From Desulfobacteraceae bacterium (GTDB taxonomy: Bacteria; Desulfobacterota; Syntrophobacteria; Syntrophobacterales; Syntrophobacteraceae): a DNA stretch of 64,000 nt. Position 1 is the stretch's first letter, and every line of letters begins with the position of its first letter. The stretch spans positions 1-64,000 of the forward strand of contig JAJFVB010000135.1 of the NCBI GenBank assembly GCA_021372055.1, written 5' to 3'. Below the pieces are notes generated by a model. That model was not told the DNA's origin. It ran no database searches and saw only the letters and a program-made list of their open reading frames with translations. Below are positions 1 through 6,755 of the stretch, piece by piece. The translations under genes and the position numbers were made by a program.

Positions 1-795
1 GAAATCGCCAGGAAGCGGGGGTTCTATTCCGAAGAGCTCATGAAGCGGATTGCCGAAAAGGGGAGCATCAAGGACATCGCCGAAATCCCCGAAGACGTCC
101 GGCAGGTCTTCGTCGTTTCCCACGACGTCGACCCGGAATGGCATATCCGCATCCAGGCCGCTTTCCAGAAGCATACCGACAATGCCGTGAGCAAGACAAT
201 CAACTTCCCGTACAGCGCGACGGTGGAGGAGGTGCGTAATGCCTACATCGCGGCGTACAAGCTCGGATGCAAGGGCCTGACCATATACCGGGACGGAAGC
301 CGCGAGCAGCAGGTGCTCAATATCCAGCGCAAACCCCAGTACCCGCAGGTCGAACCCCGTCCGAGACCCGACATGACCCAGGGGATAACGGAGCGCGTGA
401 ACACGGGTTGCGGCAAGCTCTACGTCACGATCAACTCCGACGAATACGGCTTCTGCGAAGTCTTCGCCCAGATGGGCAAGGCGGGCGGCTGCGCGTACTC
501 CCAGATCGAAGCCACAAGCAGGCTGATTTCCCTTGCCCTGCGTTCGGGCGTAAAAGTCGAGGCCGTGATAAAGCAGCTCGTAGGCATCCGGTGCCCGTCG
601 CCCACCTGGGGAAACGGCGAGCAGGTTGTCTCCTGCTCGGACGGCATCGCAAAGGTGCTGAACCACCACGCAAACGCCAACATCGTCCCGTCATTTGCCG
701 ATGATATGGGAGCCTGCCCCGATTGCGGCGCTTCGGTCGAACACGAAAGCGGCTGCATCGTTTGCCGCTCCTGCGGTTTCTCGCGCTGCAGCTAA
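1..795 (+). CDS. nrdJ: Vitamin B12-dependent ribonucleotide reductase, C-terminal part (5' end outside window)
   Basis: The reading frame is open at base 1, so only the last 264 codons are present; an internal Met at 40 is not the start. The family (class II ribonucleotide reductase) makes deoxyribonucleotides with adenosylcobalamin and works without oxygen. Seen here: the distal barrel segment, then a glycine-rich MTQGITERVNTGCGK stretch, a domain with the SPTWGNGEQV motif, and a C-terminal CPDC...CRSC zinc-ribbon-like tail typical of long NrdJ proteins. It ends at a TAA followed by about 350 bases without a gene. The identification rests on the conserved C-terminal architecture; catalytic barrel residues lie outside the window. 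Confidence 0.9.
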   Translation, partial: EIARKRGFYSEELMKRIAEKGSIKDIAEIPEDVRQVFVVSHDVDPEWHIRIQAAFQKHTDNAVSKTINFPYSATVEEVRNAYIAAYKLGCKGLTIYRDGSREQQVLNIQRKPQYPQVEPRPRPDMTQGITERVNTGCGKLYVTINSDEYGFCEVFAQMGKAGGCAYSQIEATSRLISLALRSGVKVEAVIKQLVGIRCPSPTWGNGEQVVSCSDGIAKVLNHHANANIVPSFADDMGACPDCGASVEHESGCIVCRSCGFSRCS

Positions 796-1143
796 GACAA
801 AAGCCCTCCACACGGACCCAAGACCATCTCCCCCCCCGCCGCTTTTGCTCAACCGTTCCGGGCGGGGAGGAGATGCGGCCGGCGACAACTCCGGGCGCTC
901 CACGGAATAGCCCATCCGCGCCGGTTCGGTTTCGCCTCGCACCCGGGCGCGTAAGCCTCGAAAATTCCCACGGTCGGTGCACCCAAAGCAGGCTGTGCGA
1001 TGCTCGCGATTTTATGGCGCGTTTTTGCACCATTTTCCTTGACCGCCCGTTTGTGATATCTTAAAGCCCATTGACAGGTTCGCCTCAATGGGTGAGGAAC
1101 GGTTCAAACCGGCTGAAGAATACAATCGGCCACGGAGGGCGAA
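796..1143. other. Gene-free spacer between nrdJ and the TPR gene
   Basis: No convincing coding frame. It is GC-rich on the left and becomes more AT-rich near 1030-1065, where TTGACC (1039) and a following T/A-rich stretch could form a weak promoter. Its only clear structure is the inverted repeat listed separately at 1067-1092. Confidence 0.4.
1067..1092. promoter_or_regulatory. Perfect 8-bp inverted repeat upstream of the TPR gene
   Basis: CCCATTGA (1067-1074) and TCAATGGG (1085-1092) are exact inverted copies separated by 10 bases, ending 51 bases before the TPR gene start. It could be an operator or an mRNA hairpin in the leader; there is no T-run, so a terminator is unlikely. Confidence 0.35.
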
Positions 1144-1836
1144 ATGGCAGGTTCGGCGGATAGGACCCAAACGTATTGGGAAATGCTGCAGTTGGACCCG
1201 AGGTCTCGGGTATTCTCGCTTCTGGCGGAAAGCCTCTGCGCGGAGGGGAAGTGGGAGGAGGCTGCGAAAGTCTGCACCGACGGTCTGCAGTACCATCCAA
1301 CGCACACCAGAGCGCGCGTGCTGCTTGGCTGGGCTCTTATGGAGCTGGGCGAGGCCGACCGTTCGGAAGCCGTTTTGCTGGAAGTGCAGGATGAAATGCG
1401 GAAAAATGCCATCGCGTTCAAATTTCTCTCCGAATTTGCCGAGTTTTCGGGCGATCCGGGGCGCGCCGAGGAATTTTCGCGCATCTACAACGCCTTCCAG
1501 GCAGGACCTGACGCCGCGCCTATCCTCCAGCCGCAGGCATCAATCAAGTCCGAAACGGTAGCGGAAAGCGGGCCCGAGCCTCTCGCGGCGCCCGTGCAGG
1601 GAATCGCGCCGGCGCATTTCGACGCTCCCCCGCCTCCGGAACCCGCGCAGGTGGAACCGGCCTGCAGGCCCGACCGGACTGCCCGCCTCAAGGGCATGCT
1701 CGCCGCGGTTGCGGACGGCCTCGAATCCCGGGCGCTCGAAAGCAAAGCGGCCCCCGCCGTAATTTCCCAGGAGGACAGGAACCTCCTGAAAAAACTCCTT
1801 TTATCCAGGCTCGAGGCGAATGGTTCCCCCTCCTGA
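1144..1836 (+). CDS. TPR-like repeat protein, unknown function
   Basis: 230 residues. The start is the ATG preceded by GGAGG with four spacer bases. Residues about 10-120 form helix-turn-helix pairs of the tetratricopeptide type (for example ALxxEGKWEEAAKVCxDGL and the following ARVLLGWALMELGE), a scaffold for protein-protein contacts. The rest is a proline/alanine-rich linker with several PPPEPA-like runs and a short charged C-terminal helix. There is no signal peptide or membrane segment, so it is probably cytoplasmic. It stands alone between nrdJ and the DUF4390-ntrYX group, and I cannot name a partner. The TPR call comes from pattern only. Confidence 0.7.
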   Translation: MAGSADRTQTYWEMLQLDPRSRVFSLLAESLCAEGKWEEAAKVCTDGLQYHPTHTRARVLLGWALMELGEADRSEAVLLEVQDEMRKNAIAFKFLSEFAEFSGDPGRAEEFSRIYNAFQAGPDAAPILQPQASIKSETVAESGPEPLAAPVQGIAPAHFDAPPPPEPAQVEPACRPDRTARLKGMLAAVADGLESRALESKAAPAVISQEDRNLLKKLLLSRLEANGSPS

Positions 1837-1972
1837 TTCGCCCGCCTCAAAGCAGCGGCAGGAAGACACTTGCCTCCTTTCGGGCCGCCGCCGGCATTGC
1901 CTCATTTCCCTTGAATTCGGGGTGGGCGTCCGTTAGAATCCGACCGGGTTGCAGGGACCCGTCTTTCAAGGG

Positions 1973-2560
1973 ATGAAAATGAGATTCTTAGCATGGGGGA
2001 AACCCTTCTGCCTTGTCCTCGCCGTCTTGATCGCTTGCCCGCATTTGTCCGTCGCCGCAAAGAACAAGGCCGAGATAGCGGATATCAAGATCGACAAGAC
2101 GGGACAAAATCTTGCGGTGAGTTTCCACCTCGAGGAATGTTTCACTCCCAAGATGGAAGAAGCCATTCAGAACGGGGTGTCCACTACTTTTCGGATCCTG
2201 GTAGCCATCGAAAAGCCTTCCATCCTGGTTTGGAAAGCCCAGGTGCTCGATTTCACCCTGGAACACACGATCAAATACAACCGCCTCAACAACGAATTCC
2301 AGGTCCACTTGCCGGAGCACCCGGAAAAAGTGCTCATGACGAAAGACTTCGAAGAAGCAAAGCGATGGATGAGCACGGTCGACAACCTGCCCATCATTCC
2401 CACCTGCTGGCTGCACAAGAATCAGGAATACAGTCTGAAAGTAAAGGCGGAGCTTTCCAAGGTGGAACTCCCGCTCTTTTTTCGGTACATTCTCTTCTGG
2501 GTATCCCTCTGGGATTTTGAGACTGACTGGCAGAAAGTGGCCTTTCAGATGCAGCCATGA
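1973..2560 (+). CDS. DUF4390 family exported protein
   Basis: About 195 residues. Two in-frame ATGs (1973 and 1979) follow an AAGGG motif; spacing slightly favours 1979, and a TTG at 1949 is less likely. A clear signal peptide occupies residues 1-27 (basic start, hydrophobic core, cleavage after SVAA). The mature part is a beta-rich domain with the DUF4390 pattern: substrate-like IDKTGQNLAVSFHLEECF near the start and a C-terminal SLWDFETDW motif. It overlaps ntrY by four bases (ATGA), so the two are translationally coupled. In related genomes DUF4390 genes sit directly before NtrY-like kinases, suggesting a periplasmic accessory role; that role is inference. Confidence 0.8.
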   Translation: MKMRFLAWGKPFCLVLAVLIACPHLSVAAKNKAEIADIKIDKTGQNLAVSFHLEECFTPKMEEAIQNGVSTTFRILVAIEKPSILVWKAQVLDFTLEHTIKYNRLNNEFQVHLPEHPEKVLMTKDFEEAKRWMSTVDNLPIIPTCWLHKNQEYSLKVKAELSKVELPLFFRYILFWVSLWDFETDWQKVAFQMQP

Positions 2561-4740
2561 GCGAACCGGACCACAAATCGACCCAAAACCGCCGTTTCCT
2601 GGAACGAGTGCTCGTTACAGCGGCGTTCACCTTTATCCTGAGCCTTGGGCTCCTCCAGGGGTGGTTTTTCCAGCTGCGCTCGGACCTGCCCCTGCACAGC
2701 AACATCCTCCTGTTCGCTTTCATCAATCTGAACGTCCTGCTTCTGCTGCTGCTCGCCTACCTCGTTTTGCGCAATATCGTAAAACTCGTCTTCGAGCGGA
2801 AGCGCCACATTCTGGGCTCACGCCTCAAGACGCGGCTCGTGATCGCGTCCGTCGGGCTCACCCTGATTCCCGCCATCCCTCTTTTCTGGCTGGCGAGCCA
2901 GTTCATCTTCTCGAGCCTCGATCACTGGTTCAGCTCGCAGGTGGAAAAGTCTTTGGAGAACTCCGTTCTCCTCGCCAAGGAATATGTCCAGCGCGAAAGA
3001 TCCAACCTCATTACCGAGTGCCGGGCCCTTTTGCCTGAAATCGCCAAGATGGGACAAGAGCAGGGGAACTTCGATCCGGGCATTCAGCTTTTTTTCCGTA
3101 GCCGCATCGACGCTCTCTACATCTACGACGCGGCCGGGGACCTGAAGTGGAGCCTGAGGCAGAACGCCGCTCCGGAAATGGACCCGGCGCTTTTGAAAAA
3201 CGCGTTCCAAAAGGAGAGCGGCACGGCCTCCAGGGTCATCAATCTTCCTCCCGGTGAGGCCGAAGCCGTGGCCGCGCACCTCGTGCTCCCCTACGAACCG
3301 GTGGAAGTCGTCATCGCCGTGCGGATTCTGCCCGCCCAGGTGGCCCAGAAGCTCGACTCGATAACCGCAGGCTACGACAACTACCTCCAGCTCAAAATGC
3401 TGCACGTCCCGCTCAAGAAGAGCCATTTCATCACGTTTTCCATCGTGACGATGCTTGCGATTTTCGCCGCGGTCTGGTTCGGGTTTTTTTTGGCCAAGAA
3501 CCTGACGGAATCCATCCAGACCATGCTCTCCGCAACGCAGCGCATCGCCGAGGGCGATCTGGATGTCCGTATCGAACCGGGCAGGCAGGATGAGATCGGA
3601 ATGCTGATCGCATCCTTCAACGATATGACCAGGGACCTGCGGGAGAGCCGGGAGAAGCTCGACCGGGCCTACAAAGAGCTTCAGACAACCAATGTCGAAC
3701 TGGAGGACCGCCGCCGGTACATGGAGATCGTCCTGCGCAACGTGGCGGCCGGGGTTGTGAGTGTTGACGCCGAGGGACGGGTCATCACCCTCAACAAATC
3801 CGCCGAACTGATTTTCGGAACAAAGGCCGAGACGGCCCGGGGAAGGCACTACAGCGAGTTCCTCGAGCAGGGGCATCTTCCCATTGTGGAATCCTTCATG
3901 GAATCCTACAAGGTTGCCCGCCAGCCCTACCTGGAGAGGCCCGCGCAGGTCAAAGTGAGCGGATCGCCCATGTCCCTGTTCATAAAAGTCTCGGTCCTCC
4001 GAGACGACAAGGACCAGTTCATGGGAATAGTCGTCGTGCTCGACGACTTCACCGAACTGGAGAAGGCGCAGCGCATGGCCGCCTGGCGCGAGGTCGCGCG
4101 GCGCATTGCCCACGAGATCAAAAATCCGCTCACTCCCATTCAGCTCTCGGCCCAGCGCCTCCGGCGCAAATACCCCGAACTGGTCGAGGGCGACGGCTCC
4201 GTATTTGACGAGTGCACGAACACGATCATTCACCAGGTGGATCATATGAAGCACCTGGTAAACGAGTTCTCCCGGTTCGCCCGGCTTCCCCAGGCAAGGT
4301 TGGCCCCCTGCAGCCTTCAGGAGATCGTCGAGGAAGGGTTGAACCTCTACAGGCACAACTACGGCAGCATCGACTTCAGGCTCGAAGGCGACGAAAGAAT
4401 GCCGCTTTTGCGCCTCGACCGGGACCAGTTCCGGCAGGTGATCATCAACCTGCTCGACAACGCAGTGTACGCGCTCGGGAAGAACGGCGGCGAAATAGCC
4501 ATCCGCCTCTCCTATGATTCCGTCCTGAAGATTGCTACACTGGAATGTGCCGACAACGGCCAGGGGATTGCCGCCGAAAACCGGGTGAAGGTGTTCGAGC
4601 CCTATTACTCGACCAAGGAAAAAGGAACCGGGCTCGGCCTTGCCATTGTCTCGACCATTATAGCGGACCACAACGGGTTCATTCGGGTTCGCGCCAACAG
4701 TCCGCGCGGAACCGTGTTCACTATCGAACTCCCCGGCTAA
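2557..4740 (+). CDS. ntrY: NtrY-like membrane sensor histidine kinase
   Basis: 727 residues. Three hydrophobic segments lie near residues 18-38, 49-70 and 95-118, then a periplasmic region and another membrane segment near 290-310. HAMP (about 312-365), a coiled linker and a PAS domain (about 385-495) precede the kinase core. The phosphoacceptor His is about residue 519 in the H-box AHEIKNPLTPIQ. The ATPase domain carries NLLDNAVYAL (N-box), DNGQGI (G1) and GTGLGLAIV (G2). It is followed 44 bases later by the NtrX-type regulator, its evident partner. NtrYX systems respond to nitrogen or redox state in other proteobacteria; the signal here is unknown. Confidence 0.88.
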   Translation: MSEPDHKSTQNRRFLERVLVTAAFTFILSLGLLQGWFFQLRSDLPLHSNILLFAFINLNVLLLLLLAYLVLRNIVKLVFERKRHILGSRLKTRLVIASVGLTLIPAIPLFWLASQFIFSSLDHWFSSQVEKSLENSVLLAKEYVQRERSNLITECRALLPEIAKMGQEQGNFDPGIQLFFRSRIDALYIYDAAGDLKWSLRQNAAPEMDPALLKNAFQKESGTASRVINLPPGEAEAVAAHLVLPYEPVEVVIAVRILPAQVAQKLDSITAGYDNYLQLKMLHVPLKKSHFITFSIVTMLAIFAAVWFGFFLAKNLTESIQTMLSATQRIAEGDLDVRIEPGRQDEIGMLIASFNDMTRDLRESREKLDRAYKELQTTNVELEDRRRYMEIVLRNVAAGVVSVDAEGRVITLNKSAELIFGTKAETARGRHYSEFLEQGHLPIVESFMESYKVARQPYLERPAQVKVSGSPMSLFIKVSVLRDDKDQFMGIVVVLDDFTELEKAQRMAAWREVARRIAHEIKNPLTPIQLSAQRLRRKYPELVEGDGSVFDECTNTIIHQVDHMKHLVNEFSRFARLPQARLAPCSLQEIVEEGLNLYRHNYGSIDFRLEGDERMPLLRLDRDQFRQVIINLLDNAVYALGKNGGEIAIRLSYDSVLKIATLECADNGQGIAAENRVKVFEPYYSTKEKGTGLGLAIVSTIIADHNGFIRVRANSPRGTVFTIELPG

Positions 4741-4784
4741 CAGCCGGGGGGACGCGAGGGCGTCTTCCCGGTTTCGAGGAAGCC

Positions 4785-6161
4785 ATGCGACAAAAGATTC
4801 TCATCGTTGACGACGAGGTCAGCATTCTCCAGTCTCTTAACGGGATTCTTGCCGATGAGGGCTACGGCGTCACGCTTGCCGGGTCCGGCGAGGAAGCGCT
4901 GGAAAAAATCGCGCGGGACCAGCCGGATCTCATGCTGCTCGACGTCTGGATGCCGGGGGCCGACGGGCTGTCGGTCCTGAGCGAGGTTAAGCTGCGATAT
5001 CCGGTCATTCCGGTCATCATCATCTCGGGACACGGAACAATCGAAACCGCGGTGAAGGCGACACGCATGGGGGCTTTCGATTTCATCGAAAAACCCCTGT
5101 CCATCGAGCGCGTGCTGCTTTCGATCCAAAATGCCCTGGAGTTTTCCCGGCTTGAGGAAGAAAACCGCCTTCTGCGCAAGAAAGCGAACCGGTCGCGGAT
5201 GATCGGCGAAAGCGCCGCCGTAAAAAACCTTCGAGAGCAGATCGGACGCGCCGCCCCTACCAACGCAACCGTTTTGATTACGGGGGAAAACGGCACGGGC
5301 AAGGAGCTTGCGGCGCGTCTCATTCACCTCTCCAGCCGGCGCTGCACGCGTCCGATGGTCGAGGTGAACTGCGCGGCCATACCGGAAGAGCTTATTGAAA
5401 GCGAGCTCTTCGGACACGAGAAAGGCGCTTTCACCGGCGCCTACGAAAAGCGCAAGGGGAAATTCGACTCCGCAAACGGAGGCACGCTCTTCCTCGACGA
5501 AGTGGGCGACATGAGCCTGCGGACTCAGGCAAAGATTCTGCGAATCATCCAGGAACAGGTGTTCGAGCGTGTCGGAGGCTCCCACGCCCTGGAGGTGGAC
5601 GTCCGGATCGTCGCCGCGACGAACAAGGACATACAGAAGGAAATCGAACTCGGGAGGTTTCGCCAGGACCTCTACTACCGGCTAAACGTGATTCCGATCT
5701 ATGTTCCGCCGCTGCGGGAACGTCTCGAGGACATCCCGCTGCTGATCGACAACTTCGCCGAGGAAATCGCAAGCGAGAGCGCCCTTGGCAAAAAGCGCAT
5801 CTCTCCGGAGGTCCATCCGATCCTTCAGCGGTATTCCTGGCCCGGCAATATCCGGGAACTCAGGAATTTCATCGAGCGCCTCATCATCATGACGCCCGGC
5901 CAGTCCATCGGGCCCGACGATCTGCCGGCGGACTTCCGCAGCGTGCTTCAAAAAGAGAGCACCGATCCGGCCTATTTCGACTGTCCCACGTTAAAAGAGG
6001 CCAGATCGTACTTCGAGAAGGACTATCTGCTGAGAAAACTCGAGGAAAACGGATGGAACGTTTCCGTCACGGCCGCCCGCATCGGTCTTGAGCGAACACA
6101 CCTGCACAGGAAGATGAAGGCTCTGGGGATCAGGGAAGACGGCCGCGAGGCCATCAGTTAG
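4785..6161 (+). CDS. ntrX: NtrX-like sigma54-dependent response regulator
   Basis: 458 residues. I chose the ATG at 4785 because GAGGA lies just upstream and the receiver domain begins immediately. Receiver: DDE acidic pocket at 9-11, phosphoacceptor D53 in LLDVWMPG, Lys near 103. AAA+ domain: Walker A GENGTGKE near 166-173, the sigma54-contacting GAFTGA loop at 214-219, Walker B LFLDEVGD. The C-terminus has a Fis-type helix-turn-helix (ARIGLERTHLHRKMKAL). Together with the adjacent ntrY it forms a two-component pair that activates sigma54 promoters. An orphan sigma54-type promoter near 49541 in this window is one conceivable target, though nothing links them directly. Confidence 0.9.
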   Translation: MRQKILIVDDEVSILQSLNGILADEGYGVTLAGSGEEALEKIARDQPDLMLLDVWMPGADGLSVLSEVKLRYPVIPVIIISGHGTIETAVKATRMGAFDFIEKPLSIERVLLSIQNALEFSRLEEENRLLRKKANRSRMIGESAAVKNLREQIGRAAPTNATVLITGENGTGKELAARLIHLSSRRCTRPMVEVNCAAIPEELIESELFGHEKGAFTGAYEKRKGKFDSANGGTLFLDEVGDMSLRTQAKILRIIQEQVFERVGGSHALEVDVRIVAATNKDIQKEIELGRFRQDLYYRLNVIPIYVPPLRERLEDIPLLIDNFAEEIASESALGKKRISPEVHPILQRYSWPGNIRELRNFIERLIIMTPGQSIGPDDLPADFRSVLQKESTDPAYFDCPTLKEARSYFEKDYLLRKLEENGWNVSVTAARIGLERTHLHRKMKALGIREDGREAIS

Positions 6162-6167
6162 GCAGCT

Positions 6168-6755
6168 TCAGCCGCATTGGAGAGGTTTCGGCGGGAGCGC
6201 GAATTCCACGTCCTCGATATCAAGTTCGACCGCAACGGACTTCTTGATGATATCGACGCTCACCACCAGTCTGCCTCGTTTGGGGTCGAGACGGTTCAAA
6301 ATCCCGATGCATCCTGCAAGCGGTCCGCGCACGACATGAACCCAGTCGCCTTCGCGAAGATAGGCGTGGGTGCTGAAGGGCTGAGCGGAATTCATCATCG
6401 TCTTCAGGTTGTCCACCTGGTAGGAGGGGATGGACAGGGGGCCTTCGGAATTTCGAAGCAGGCTCAGGGCTCCCGGAGTCTTTACAATGCTGAGATTGGT
6501 GGAACTGTCCAGCACCGCGTACACGAAGACATATCCGGGAAAGAGCGGTACCTGGATTCTCTTTCTTCTGTCGAGCCTCTTGCTCCAGCATTCGATAAGC
6601 GGCAGGAAACAGGAGATCTCCTTGCCCTCCAGCCTCTTGATCACTTCCTTTTCATGATTTACCTGGACGTATAACGCATACCACTCTTCCGGGGTCACGG
6701 TGAAGTCGCTTCCCGCGGAGCCTCCGGTGACAACTGTCTCTTCCGGCCTGTCCAT
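6168..6755 (-). CDS. NusG/RfaH-type transcription antitermination factor
   Basis: 195 residues. Residues about 24-125 form a NusG N-terminal domain (WYALYVQVNHEKEVIKRLEG start, LFPGYVFV motif) that binds RNA polymerase. A KOW domain follows (REGDWVHVVRGPLAGCIGIL). The N-terminal 20 residues are a low-complexity extension. It resembles specialised NusG paralogues (UpxY/RfaH style) that act on particular operons more than the housekeeping NusG, because no ribosomal or secE genes are nearby. Its start shares one base with the stop of the upstream helicase-exonuclease gene (TAATG), implying coupled expression. What operon it acts on cannot be seen here. Confidence 0.82.
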   Translation of the reverse strand: MDRPEETVVTGGSAGSDFTVTPEEWYALYVQVNHEKEVIKRLEGKEISCFLPLIECWSKRLDRRKRIQVPLFPGYVFVYAVLDSSTNLSIVKTPGALSLLRNSEGPLSIPSYQVDNLKTMMNSAQPFSTHAYLREGDWVHVVRGPLAGCIGILNRLDPKRGRLVVSVDIIKKSVAVELDIEDVEFALPPKPLQCG

